From: Oxalobacteraceae bacterium
GTDB taxonomy: Bacteria; Pseudomonadota; Gammaproteobacteria; Burkholderiales; Burkholderiaceae_D
DNA length: 64,000 bases
NCBI GenBank assembly: GCA_021299035.1
Contig: JAJTGD010000016.1
Span: 55,192-119,191, forward strand
Reading direction: 5' to 3'
Shown here: positions 9,983 through 18,502 of the stretch, piece by piece
Numbering within the stretch: the first letter of the stretch is position 1
Layout: the number at the start of each line of letters is the position of its first letter
Program-made: the position numbers and the translations under genes
Notes under the pieces: generated by a model
Databases searched by the model: none
Seen by the model: the letters and a program-made list of their open reading frames with translations, nothing else
What the model was told of the DNA's origin: nothing

Positions 9983-10813
9983 GTGCAAATCCAATCATCA
10001 CCGGTCGTATTGAGCTTCGGCGTCGCCGATCCCGTCGGTGCGATCGGTATTCAGGCAGATGTCGCTACCTGCGGTGCGCTGGGCTGCCATACCGTCTGCG
10101 TGATCACCGCACTGCTGGTGGGTGATACGACGGTGGTCGAAGATGTCCAGCCAATGGATACCGACTGGGTCGCGGATCAGGCACGGTCACTGCTCGAGGA
10201 TATTCCGGTCGCTGCTTTCAAGCTCGGTCACCTCGATAGTCTCGAGACCATCGCTGCAGTCGCAGAAATCATCTCCGACTATCCGCAAGCGCCGATGGTG
10301 CTGGATCCTTTCTCCTCACTGCTGCCTCAGCAGCGTGACGATGAAGATATCTTGCTGGCGATTCGACAGCTGCTGGTTCCACAAGCGACACTGGTGCAGC
10401 TTTGTGCCGACGAGCTAGCACGCATGGCGGAAACCTGGCGCGAGCCAAGTGACGACGACACGCTGGAGATTGACGCGATGCAGCTGATCGAATTCGGCTG
10501 CGAATTCGTACTCGTCACAGGTGTACCCGGAGAGGCGCAGCAAGTACAGAACCTGCTGTTCGGCAGCGAAGGTTTAGTCCGGAGCGACCGCCAACAACGA
10601 CTGCCGGGCACCTTCATTGGCGCGGGTAGTACGATCTCCGCTGCAATCAGTGCCATGCTGGCGAACGGTGTCGCGGTGCCGGAAGCGGTACTGGAAGCAG
10701 AAGAGTTCACACACGCAGCGCTCGGTAACGCGCTGCGACTTGGTATGGGTAAGCGCTTGCCCGACCGTTACTTTTGGTCGCGCGAGCCCGAGGCGGACGT
10801 GGCAGAAAAATAA
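9983..10813 (+). CDS. ThiD-like kinase (HMP/HMP-P kinase family, atypical active site)
   Basis: Ribokinase-fold protein of 276 residues resembling phosphomethylpyrimidine kinase of thiamine synthesis. The N-terminal motif reads [16 protein letters not shown] where canonical ThiD has a DPSGGAGIQAD-like motif, and the anion-hole region reads [11 protein letters not shown] where canonical ThiD has GTGCTLSAA. The catalytic Cys (or the Asp of other ribokinases) is therefore Ser here. ThiD-like proteins of this kind beside hemL are, as I recall, common in Burkholderiales. The start is GTG 9983 by similarity and has a poor SD; an upstream start at 9905 would read through the rubredoxin promoter. The gene ends 38 bases before hemL. 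Whether it phosphorylates HMP is uncertain. Confidence 0.75.
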   Translation: MQIQSSPVVLSFGVADPVGAIGIQADVATCGALGCHTVCVITALLVGDTTVVEDVQPMDTDWVADQARSLLEDIPVAAFKLGHLDSLETIAAVAEIISDYPQAPMVLDPFSSLLPQQRDDEDILLAIRQLLVPQATLVQLCADELARMAETWREPSDDDTLEIDAMQLIEFGCEFVLVTGVPGEAQQVQNLLFGSEGLVRSDRQQRLPGTFIGAGSTISAAISAMLANGVAVPEAVLEAEEFTHAALGNALRLGMGKRLPDRYFWSREPEADVAEK

Positions 10814-10851
10814 TTCAGAGTTCGACGATATTGATCCAGAGAGAGGTGACC

Positions 10852-12135
10852 GTGTCTCAAAACGATAGCTTGTTCGCCCGCGCGCAGCGCTCCACACCCG
10901 GTGGCGTCAATTCACCAGTTCGAGCGTTCCGCTCGGTGGGTGGTACACCACGCTTTATTACACGCGCCGAGGGACCTTATTTCTGGGACGCTGATGGTAA
11001 GCGTTATATCGACTACATCGGCTCGTGGGGTCCGGCAATTGTGGGCCATGCCCATCCCGAGGTCATCAAAGCGGTACAAGCCGCCGCTGCAAATGGCCTC
11101 TCGTTTGGCGCGCCCACCGAGGGCGAAATCCTGATGGCAGAAGAAATCTGCAAGCTGGTGCCGTCGATTGAAATGGTGCGCTTGGTGTCGTCGGGTACTG
11201 AGGCAGCGATGAGTGCGTTGCGGCTGGCGCGCGGTGTTACCGGACGCGATATGGTGATCAAGTTTGAGGGCTGCTACCACGGTCATGCCGACTCGATGCT
11301 CGTAAAAGCCGGTAGCGGATTACTCACCTTCGGTAATCCTACCTCGGCGGGTGTGCCGGCTGATTTTGCCAAGCACACCATGGTGCTCGACTACAACGAT
11401 TGCGCCCAACTCGAAGAGACGTTCAGCAACATGGGCGACCGTATTGCAGCAGTGATCGTCGAACCAGTCGCCGGCAACATGAACCTACTGCGCGCAACGT
11501 CCGAATTCTTGCAAACCATGCGTCGCCTATGTACGCAGCATGGTGCGGTACTAATGTTTGATGAAGTGATGTCGGGCTTCCGTGTGGCTTTGGGTGGCGC
11601 GCAGTCGCTATACGGCATACAACCTGATATGACTGTGCTGGGCAAAGTGATTGGTGGTGGCTTACCGGTTGCAGCGTTTGGTGGTCGCGCCGATATGATG
11701 AAGCATCTGGCGCCGCTCGGTCCGGTGTATCAAGCGGGTACACTGTCAGGCAATCCGGTCGCGGTGGCCGCTGGTATGAGTACGCTGAAAATCATTCAGC
11801 AGCCGGGCTTCTATGACAAGCTTGGCGCGCAGACGCGCAAACTGGTAGACGGTCTCGCAGCAGCGGCGAGAGACGCTGGCGTTGCATTTAGTTCAGACGC
11901 GGTGGGCGGCATGTTCGGCATTTACTTCAGTGAGCAGGTACCGGAAAACTATGCGCAGATCATGGCCGGTAACAAGGAACGCTTCAACCAGTTCTTCCAC
12001 GCCATGCTTGACGCCGGTGTATACCTAGCGCCGTCTGCGTTTGAGGCTGGCTTTGTGTCAGCGATGCATAGCGATGCGGTGATCGATGAAACGCTAGCAG
12101 CAGCGCGTGGGTCGTTTGCGAAGCTTACTGCCTAG
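10852..12135 (+). CDS. hemL: Glutamate-1-semialdehyde 2,1-aminomutase
   Basis: PLP enzyme converting glutamate-1-semialdehyde to 5-aminolevulinate in C5-pathway tetrapyrrole synthesis. It has 427 residues from GTG 10852, which has GAGAGG five bases upstream. Family features are the N-terminal [17 protein letters not shown], the substrate/cofactor region [28 protein letters not shown], and the PLP lysine in [17 protein letters not shown]. The length is normal. It is probably transcribed with the upstream ThiD-like gene and ends in a clear terminator. Confidence 0.96.
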   Translation: MSQNDSLFARAQRSTPGGVNSPVRAFRSVGGTPRFITRAEGPYFWDADGKRYIDYIGSWGPAIVGHAHPEVIKAVQAAAANGLSFGAPTEGEILMAEEICKLVPSIEMVRLVSSGTEAAMSALRLARGVTGRDMVIKFEGCYHGHADSMLVKAGSGLLTFGNPTSAGVPADFAKHTMVLDYNDCAQLEETFSNMGDRIAAVIVEPVAGNMNLLRATSEFLQTMRRLCTQHGAVLMFDEVMSGFRVALGGAQSLYGIQPDMTVLGKVIGGGLPVAAFGGRADMMKHLAPLGPVYQAGTLSGNPVAVAAGMSTLKIIQQPGFYDKLGAQTRKLVDGLAAAARDAGVAFSSDAVGGMFGIYFSEQVPENYAQIMAGNKERFNQFFHAMLDAGVYLAPSAFEAGFVSAMHSDAVIDETLAAARGSFAKLTA

Positions 12136-12152
12136 GTCAGCACCACACTAAT

Positions 12153-12180
12153 AAAAAGGCGTGCAGTGCACGCCTTTTTT
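12153..12180. terminator. Rho-independent terminator between hemL and corA (bidirectional)
   Basis: A GC-rich inverted repeat, GGCGTGCA and TGCACGCC, flanked by A5 on the left and T6+ on the right. It therefore works on paper for hemL (plus) and for corA (minus). It starts 17 bases after the hemL stop and abuts the corA stop codon. Confidence 0.9.
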
Positions 12181-13145
12181 TATTTCAACCAGCCACGCTT
12201 CCTGAAATACCAAAACGGCGTAATCGCGCTAGCCACCATCAGCACAATCGCAAACGGATAACCGAAACTCCAGTTCAGCTCCGGCAAAATACGGAAGTTC
12301 ATACCGTAAATGCTTGCGATCAGGGTCGGTGGCAAGAACACAACCGACGCCACCGAAAAGATCTTGATGATCTTATTCTGATTGATGTTAATGAAACCGA
12401 CCGTGGCATCCATCAGGAAGTTAATCTTCTCGAACAAAAATGCGGTGTGACCGTCCAGCGATTCAATATCACGCAAAATCTGTCGCGCTTCATCGAACTG
12501 TTCGGCGTTCAGTAAGCGTCCACGCATCATGAAGCTGACCGCGCGTCGCGTATCCATCATGTTGCGACGAATACGGCCGTTCAAATCCTCCTCGCGCGCC
12601 ATGGCGGACAGCGACTCGGCTGCATCGGCATCACTGAATTCTTTTTGCAGCACGCTACGACTAACTTCTTCCAGATTCTGGTAAACGCCCTCGAGCGCAT
12701 CGGCCGAGTACTCGACATCGGTGGCGTACAAGTCCAGCAGTACATCCTTGAAGTCGCCGATGGAGCCGGGTCGCGATCGAGCGCGCATGCGCACCAGACG
12801 AAACACCGGCAAATCGTCGTTGTGCATCGAGAACAGCATGTCTTTGGCGAGAATGAAAGCGACAGTCACGACCCGCGACTCGCCCTCATCTTCTTCCAAC
12901 AGAAAATCCGAGCGCAGGTGCAAGTCACCGTTATCCGCTTCGTAGTAGCGTGCGGAGGCTTCGATATCCTTGACCTCGTCTTCATCCGGCAGGGTCACGC
13001 CGTAAATACTGCGAACCCAGTCGCGCTCCTCGTCACTCGGATCTGTCAGGTCCACCCAGATCGGAGTCGCCCGCTCCAGATCTTCGCGCGTGTCGATGTT
13101 GACCTGGCTGAGCCGGCCGTTTTGCAGCACGAATACGTTAATCAT
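12180..13145 (-). CDS. corA: CorA family magnesium/divalent cation transporter
   Basis: Inner-membrane Mg2+ (possibly Co2+/Ni2+) channel of 321 residues. A long acidic cytoplasmic N-terminal domain is followed by a long helix and two C-terminal membrane helices. The family signature YGMNF follows the first one (VASVVFLPPTLIASIYGMNF), and a basic tail ends in FRKRGWLK. The start is ATG 13145 (MINVFVLQNGRL), with GGAG five bases upstream; ten extra residues to 13175 are not family-like. It is preceded by a 275-base leader with several hairpins and probably transcribed alone. Confidence 0.94.
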   Translation of the reverse strand: MINVFVLQNGRLSQVNIDTREDLERATPIWVDLTDPSDEERDWVRSIYGVTLPDEDEVKDIEASARYYEADNGDLHLRSDFLLEEDEGESRVVTVAFILAKDMLFSMHNDDLPVFRLVRMRARSRPGSIGDFKDVLLDLYATDVEYSADALEGVYQNLEEVSRSVLQKEFSDADAAESLSAMAREEDLNGRIRRNMMDTRRAVSFMMRGRLLNAEQFDEARQILRDIESLDGHTAFLFEKINFLMDATVGFININQNKIIKIFSVASVVFLPPTLIASIYGMNFRILPELNWSFGYPFAIVLMVASAITPFWYFRKRGWLK

Positions 13146-13420
13146 CTGCTCTCTCCCGCCACACGGATGTGGCATGGCCGCAGCGCGAGCGCCGCAGATT
13201 GATTTTTCTACACATCAGGGAGCGTGGCCATTATTTGGCCATGCACGCCTGCTCACCCAAACCAGGCAAGCGGCGCGCGAGAAGCTGCGTCAGCTTGCGA
13301 GGGATCCGCCCGATACCGGCCGGTGAGTCGAAATGGGACTGCCCAAGGGAGTCTCCGTTGTTAAAAACGAAGCGAGTTTACTTTTTTACAGGAGATGAGG
13401 CAAGGCTTGAGTCGCCAGCA
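13146..13420 (-). other. Structured 5' region upstream of corA
   Basis: 275 bases without a gene between mtgA (its 3' end) and corA. Read on the corA strand it holds hairpins such as AAGCTG-ACG-CAGCTT and a GCATGGCCA / TGGCC arm pair separated by AATAA. It should contain the corA promoter and leader. I cannot match it to the M-box or yybP-ykoY riboswitch consensus, so no riboswitch is called. Confidence 0.4.
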
Positions 13421-14116
13421 TCAGGGTAAATCTGCGCTATTCATGCGCGTCAGGATCAGCGCCGAGCGCTTATTCAGATAGTTTGAATCGAGATGTCGGC
13501 CGAAAAATCGCGGGTTGGGCAGCATCACCGCCAGCCGCGCCGCCTCGGCAGGCCCGAGTTTGGCTGCCGACACACCAAAATACTTGCGTGATGCCGCCTC
13601 ACAGCCGAACACGCCGGTACCCCATTCGACCGAGTTGAGATAAATCTCGAAGATGCGGCGCTTATCCATCACCGCCTCAATCATGAAGGTGATCAGCATC
13701 TCCTGTACCTTGCGCACATAACTCCGCTCACTCGACAGGAATAGGTTCTTCGCCAGCTGCTGGGTGATTGTCGATCCGCCGCGGACCACCTTGCCCTTCT
13801 TGGCGTTTTTTTCGTAAGCCTTTTGCAGCGCCTCCCAGTCCACGCCTTCATGCTCGGCGAAGTTCGCATCCTCCGAAGCGATGATGGCGCGCTTCAAATT
13901 ATTGGAAATACGCGCATACGGAACCCACTGATGCTGTAGCTCTGCCTTGGGATTCTTCTCGCGTAGCCGCGTGAGTTGCTCACGCATGAATGCGGTAGAG
14001 CTTGGGTTATGGTTTACCCACCAGCAGACCTGAACAAAATACCAAAGCTGCAGCAGGATAATCAGCGCTGCCGGCACGCCGATCAACCAAAACAGCCAAC
14101 CACGGCGCAATCTCAT
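13421..14116 (-). CDS. mtgA: Monofunctional biosynthetic peptidoglycan transglycosylase
   Basis: GT51 enzyme that polymerises lipid II into glycan strands at the inner membrane. It has 231 residues. One N-terminal membrane helix (about 8-30) is followed by the catalytic motif ASEDANFAEHEGVDW with the general-base Glu, then GGSTITQQLAKNLFLS, KVQEMLITFMIE and IFEIYLNSVEWGTGVFG, all family-typical. The start ATG overlaps the aroE TGA (ATGA). It is the last gene of the mpl-to-mtgA run. Confidence 0.95.
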   Translation of the reverse strand: MRLRRGWLFWLIGVPAALIILLQLWYFVQVCWWVNHNPSSTAFMREQLTRLREKNPKAELQHQWVPYARISNNLKRAIIASEDANFAEHEGVDWEALQKAYEKNAKKGKVVRGGSTITQQLAKNLFLSSERSYVRKVQEMLITFMIEAVMDKRRIFEIYLNSVEWGTGVFGCEAASRKYFGVSAAKLGPAEAARLAVMLPNPRFFGRHLDSNYLNKRSALILTRMNSADLP

Positions 14117-14922
14117 ACCTGTGCACGCAAGCTTTGGTAGACCGGCCCAGTATCAGGTCGCACACCACGCCACACATAAAATGACTCGGCCGCTTGCTCG
14201 ACCAGCATACCCAAGCCATCGCGTACCTGCGCGCCCTGCGACTGTGCCAGCTGCATGAAGGTCGTCGCTTGTGCTGCGTAGATCATGTCGTAGGCGAAGG
14301 TATTGGTGCTAAACACAGAATCAGGTACGGGCGGCAAGTCGCCCGACAAACCGGCGGAGGTCGCATTGATCACAATATCGTAAGCATCATTCAGCGTATC
14401 CATAGCACGCGCTTGAAGTACCGGATGCGCAAATTGCCTTACCAAATCCTCTGCTTTACGCTGCGTACGGTTACAGAGAGTGATGGACTGGGGCGATTGC
14501 TCGAGCAGCGGCAGGATCACGCCCTGCGCCGCACCACCGGCGCCCACCAAGAGTACACGCTTGCCGGTAATAGCCACACCTGCATTCACGCTGATATCAC
14601 GAACCAGTCCAACCCCGTCGGTGTTATCACCGATGATACGACCGTGGTCGAACACGAGGGTATTTACCGCACCTGCCGCTTGCGCACGTTCACTGCGTTG
14701 CTCTGCCAACGCAAATGCCTCCAGCTTGAAAGGTAGCGTCACATTCGCACCGCGGCCACCATGCGCAATAAAATCGTGTACTGCGGCATTGAACCCATCC
14801 AGCGGCGCAAGCAATCGCTCGTACACCATCGCTTCGCCAGTCTGCTGCACAAATTGCGCATGAATCTGCGGCGACTTGCTGTGCGCGATCGGGTTACCAA
14901 TAACAAGGTAGCGGTCTATCAT
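14113..14922 (-). CDS. aroE: Shikimate dehydrogenase
   Basis: NADP-dependent reduction of 3-dehydroshikimate to shikimate in aromatic amino acid synthesis. It has 269 residues from ATG 14922 (MIDRYLVIGNP), with GGTGG upstream; the longer frame to 15012 overlaps the tonB-like gene and is Ser/Arg-rich. Motifs are NPIAHSKSPQIHAQF, NVTLPFK with the catalytic Lys, DNTDGVG and the nucleotide-binding GAGGAAQGV. It lies 4 bases after the TonB-like gene and overlaps mtgA by 4. Confidence 0.96.
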   Translation of the reverse strand: MIDRYLVIGNPIAHSKSPQIHAQFVQQTGEAMVYERLLAPLDGFNAAVHDFIAHGGRGANVTLPFKLEAFALAEQRSERAQAAGAVNTLVFDHGRIIGDNTDGVGLVRDISVNAGVAITGKRVLLVGAGGAAQGVILPLLEQSPQSITLCNRTQRKAEDLVRQFAHPVLQARAMDTLNDAYDIVINATSAGLSGDLPPVPDSVFSTNTFAYDMIYAAQATTFMQLAQSQGAQVRDGLGMLVEQAAESFYVWRGVRPDTGPVYQSLRAQV

Positions 14923-14926
14923 GGGA

Positions 14927-15805
14927 TTATCCACCGACGGATTGCGTCTCGAGTTTTTGCTCATGGGTGAATGAGAAACGCGTGATGATCTCCCACACGC
15001 GCTCACGTCCATCTTTCATGAGCGCCGCCGGAAAATGTCCGAAAGGCGCTGACTGTCGCACGATCGCGAGCGCGGCCGCATCAAGCGCAGCATTGCCCGA
15101 ACTGCGCTCGATACGCGGGCCACCCTCTCTCAGATATAAACTGCCGTCTTGGTAGACTGGGATATAAACCACCAGCTCACCATACATTTTCTTTCCGTCG
15201 CGTTGCGGGAAATTCAAGGTGCCCGTCAGCTCGATTTTTCTCTGCAAAGCAGTGTAATACAGTGCATGACTCACTTCACGCGTTGAGGGTGTCAGCTGTG
15301 TTTTCACCGGACGCTTGTTGTAATCGGCAACATCACGCGCAATCTCTGCTTCACGCCTCGCCATTGCCTGAATCTGCTCTACCGATCGAATAGGACGGGC
15401 ATCCAGCTGCGGTGAATCATTGGGCTCACCGATCGGTGTCGTCATGGGCTGACGATCATTCAATTGCGAGAGCAAGCGCCGTTGGGTACGCTCCAGCTCG
15501 GTGACGCGCTGGCGCTGCGCCTCTAGCTGTGCGCCCTCGTTCATTCGACCAAGATCAGGTAAAGGCGAACGTGCACGGCCTGCTTGAGCCGCACCACCAC
15601 CGTCCAGGTTAGCCTGTGCCAGCGCATCAGGCTGCAAAGGTGCATGCTCATGATTGGCATTGACGAGAATGACAGACAGTCCTGTATTGAACGGGCGCGC
15701 GCGATCTGAAGCGGGTGAATCGAATTGCAGTGCCAACAATGCCGCATGCAACGCCACCGAGGCGCAAATACCAATCGTGAGCAAGCGCCTATCGTGCGCC
15801 ATCAT
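14927..15805 (-). CDS. TonB-like C-terminal domain protein
   Basis: Probable energy transducer or TonB-family envelope protein of 292 residues. An N-terminal membrane anchor (about 8-27) is followed by a polar, Gln/Arg-rich coiled-coil-like periplasmic stretch (VTELERTQRRLLSQL). A TonB_C-type module at the end contains GELVVYIPVYQDGSL, then SSGNAALDAAALAIVRQSAPFGHFP. No ExbB/ExbD genes are nearby, and it sits in a housekeeping operon, so a siderophore-type role is not implied. It overlaps the RNase gene stop (ATGA). Confidence 0.82.
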   Translation of the reverse strand: MMAHDRRLLTIGICASVALHAALLALQFDSPASDRARPFNTGLSVILVNANHEHAPLQPDALAQANLDGGGAAQAGRARSPLPDLGRMNEGAQLEAQRQRVTELERTQRRLLSQLNDRQPMTTPIGEPNDSPQLDARPIRSVEQIQAMARREAEIARDVADYNKRPVKTQLTPSTREVSHALYYTALQRKIELTGTLNFPQRDGKKMYGELVVYIPVYQDGSLYLREGGPRIERSSGNAALDAAALAIVRQSAPFGHFPAALMKDGRERVWEIITRFSFTHEQKLETQSVGG

Positions 15806-17922
15806 GCTCTGTCACTCGCCGATGTATCGATCGCAGGACCTTCAGCTGGCAGGGTCAATCCTTGTGCTGCCGCGCCCGCATGGAGCTCGGCACTCGAATC
15901 AATCATTGATTCAGCAACCGCTTGATCAGTTACGTCGCCACTGAGATCATCAACCTGCTCAGCTGCCTGCTCTTCCTCGTTCAGCGCATCTGCTTCTTCG
16001 AGTGCAATCTCGTCCGCTAGCGGCGCAGCGACTGTCACTACCTCGAGCACGCGCGCTTGCACCGAAAGATCAACCTCGTCCCAATCAATCAATTCCAGCC
16101 TTAACTGTGTGCCGCGTGCGTAGCGGACACCCGTCATGGGTATAACCAAAGGTATATCGAGCAGTCGTAGCAGGTCATCTTTCAACATTACCGCATCAAC
16201 TTGCTTTATCTCATGCTGCGCTAGCCAACGCAGACACCAGAAGCGCTCCATGGTGGCTTGAAAATCTGCGTAGGCTGCGTAGGCGCTGTCGAATGCGGAG
16301 ACAATCGCGAATAAATCAGCATCCTTTGGTTTGAACGGCGCCACCAGCGGTGCGGTAACACCGCCACGAACACAGGCCACGATCTGCCACTGATTCACCA
16401 GATCTGTGTAGCGCCGCAGGGGTGAGGTACTCCAGGCGTATTGATCCACCCCCAGACCCTGATGCGGTGCTGCGTGGGTTTGCATGCGTACCTGCATGCG
16501 CGAAGCCCAACCCTGACCGCCGCCTTGTGCGCGGTAGATGCCCGGCACGCCGTGGTCATGCATCAGCTTGCCCCACGTACTGTTAGCGAAGATCATCAGC
16601 TCCGCCACAATCTTGTCAAGCGGGGCGCCACGCTTTCGGCGGGTAATCGTCACCACATCATCATCGACATAAAAATTAAAGTCGACCCGATTCACCTGTT
16701 CCGGCCTGAGGCCAAATGCTTCACGCTTGGCCATGCGTGCCAGCTCCAGCTGCTGCGCCCACTGCCACAGGCGTGTGATCTCATCCTTATAGGGATAGTC
16801 GCCGCTGCCCTCTGCCAGCGCTTGCTCGGTGACATGTGCATCGAGATCATTGTGTCGAAGATTGGCTGCAATCGGCACCCGCTCGATCAGCGTTTCAGTC
16901 GCCAATACCGACCAGGTCTGCGTATCCAGCGTCGCGTACAGTGACAACGCGGGTCTTGCATCACCCGCCGCCAGCGTGAACTGTTCAACCAAGGCATCCG
17001 GCAACATGGTGATCTTGTCGCCCGGCATATACACCGTACTCATCCTGCCACGCGCCATGCTGTCGATTGCATCGCCTTGCGTGATACCGAGACCCGGTGC
17101 AGCAATATGAATACCAATACGTACACTGGTATCGCTCAGGTGGGTCAGCGAGAAGGCGTCGTCAATCTCGGTGGTGGTGACATCATCGATCGAGAAAGCT
17201 GCGACCGCTGCCAAAGGTAGCGAGGGCGTACTGGGTAGCGTCATGCCCGGAAACTCAGTACCGCGCGGGAAATGCTCGGTCAAGAAACGCGAGAGGTGTA
17301 AATCTTTTGCCGATGCGATCGCACCCACGGATAGCAGTAACCTTGCCGGTGATGTCTGTAGCTCAGTACACGCAGCATCCAGCGCTTTGTACTCGATACC
17401 GTTCTTGTCGGGTTTGGTCAGTAGTTGGCGTGCGCTGGCTCTGATGGCGTCTGGTAATTGACCAGCTTTCAGCTGCTCGACCATAGCCTGCTGCAGCAAG
17501 GCTTGCTGTTTCTTCTTCTCTATACCGGCCAGCGCAGCTTGCAGCGTGGCAGCAGGTGCCGCTTTGTAGCGACCCTTGCCCTTCTTGTGAAAGTAGATTG
17601 GCGACGCCGCAATCTTCAGCAGCAGACCTGCCGACTCGTCCGGTTTAGGGGCATGACCAAAATACTCATGGCCGAGTTCAGCGACGCCGAACTCATTTTC
17701 GCCCGCGACCTCCCACAGAAACGCCACATCAATCTCTTCTGCCAGACGATGCGCACTGGCGATCATGTCCGCAGCGGACGGCGTCTCGAATTGCAACAGC
17801 ACATCACGCGCACGCACCTTGGTACGCTTGCCTGTTGGTGTCTCGACTTGATATGCCTCACCCTGCTGGCTGAGTACCGCGCCCACCTTGAAGTCGCCGG
17901 ATTCTTCGAAGAACAGATTCAT
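15802..17922 (-). CDS. RNB-domain ribonuclease (RNase II/R family)
   Basis: 3'-5' exoribonuclease-type protein of 706 residues. The catalytic RNB signature AFSIDDVTTTEIDDAFSL holds the metal-binding Asp cluster, followed by IAAPGLGITQGDAIDSMAR and MSTVYMPGDKITMLP. C-terminal to this lie WSTSPLRRYTDLVNQW, typical of the RNB fold, and a divergent S1-like region with an acidic Ala/Glu-rich tail. It is shorter than RNase R. It lies 7 bases after the yqiA-like gene and its TGA overlaps the next start. RNase II or a close paralogue; I do not assign a symbol. Confidence 0.88.
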   Translation of the reverse strand: MNLFFEESGDFKVGAVLSQQGEAYQVETPTGKRTKVRARDVLLQFETPSAADMIASAHRLAEEIDVAFLWEVAGENEFGVAELGHEYFGHAPKPDESAGLLLKIAASPIYFHKKGKGRYKAAPAATLQAALAGIEKKKQQALLQQAMVEQLKAGQLPDAIRASARQLLTKPDKNGIEYKALDAACTELQTSPARLLLSVGAIASAKDLHLSRFLTEHFPRGTEFPGMTLPSTPSLPLAAVAAFSIDDVTTTEIDDAFSLTHLSDTSVRIGIHIAAPGLGITQGDAIDSMARGRMSTVYMPGDKITMLPDALVEQFTLAAGDARPALSLYATLDTQTWSVLATETLIERVPIAANLRHNDLDAHVTEQALAEGSGDYPYKDEITRLWQWAQQLELARMAKREAFGLRPEQVNRVDFNFYVDDDVVTITRRKRGAPLDKIVAELMIFANSTWGKLMHDHGVPGIYRAQGGGQGWASRMQVRMQTHAAPHQGLGVDQYAWSTSPLRRYTDLVNQWQIVACVRGGVTAPLVAPFKPKDADLFAIVSAFDSAYAAYADFQATMERFWCLRWLAQHEIKQVDAVMLKDDLLRLLDIPLVIPMTGVRYARGTQLRLELIDWDEVDLSVQARVLEVVTVAAPLADEIALEEADALNEEEQAAEQVDDLSGDVTDQAVAESMIDSSAELHAGAAAQGLTLPAEGPAIDTSASDRA

Positions 17923-17929
17923 TCGCTTC

Positions 17930-18502
17930 TCATCGCTCGCAAAAGCTGATTACCTCATCGATGTACTGCTCAAAGTCCGACAAGCCATGATCGCTGCCTT
18001 CGATCACCCGCTGTGTTGCGTCTGCATAGCGCGCCGTCATCTCGCGCCAATCCAGTACCTCATCCCCTGTAGCGGCCAGTAGCAGATAGCGCTCGGGTTG
18101 GGTAATGCGATCGACCGTCAGCGTCCGCAATTCATCGATGAACGCTGACTGAAAGAAGAAACGGTCATCCGAGTGCCACGCAGTTTGCTCACCAATATAC
18201 TTCGCAAGGTCGCGCGCGGGCCACACCGCCGGATTGAGCAACACTGCACGGCAACCGGTAGCCTCGGCGATTGCGGTTGCATAGAAACCGCCGAGGGAAG
18301 AACCGACCACGGCAAAAGCATCAGCAGACTGATCACTCACCAGTTGACTCGCCAGGGCAAAGGCTTCCCGTGGCGAAGGCGGTAGCTGCGGACAAATAAA
18401 GCGATCTGACGCACCGCGCTGATCAAAATACTGCTGCAGGCGACGCGCCTTGAACGATGCCGGCGAAGAGCGAAACCCGTGAAGGTAGAGCAGCGAACGC
18501 AA
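17930..18502 (-). CDS. YqiA-like alpha/beta-hydrolase (esterase)
   Basis: Small serine hydrolase of 190 residues. It starts with the YqiA/YcfP family N-terminus LLYLHGFRSSPASFKA. The nucleophile elbow is VVGSSLGGFYA; an Asp in LLAATGDEVLDW and a His in EGSDHGLSDFE complete a plausible triad. The physiological substrate is unknown. The start appears to be TTG 18502, immediately after the mpl TAG stop, so translation is probably coupled to mpl. Confidence 0.87.
   Translation of the reverse strand: MRSLLYLHGFRSSPASFKARRLQQYFDQRGASDRFICPQLPPSPREAFALASQLVSDQSADAFAVVGSSLGGFYATAIAEATGCRAVLLNPAVWPARDLAKYIGEQTAWHSDDRFFFQSAFIDELRTLTVDRITQPERYLLLAATGDEVLDWREMTARYADATQRVIEGSDHGLSDFEQYIDEVISFCER

Noticed and set aside
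13146..13420. Mg2+ or Mn2+ riboswitch before corA
   Set aside because: Hairpins are present but the conserved core sequences of known classes are not recognisable, so only a structured leader is noted.
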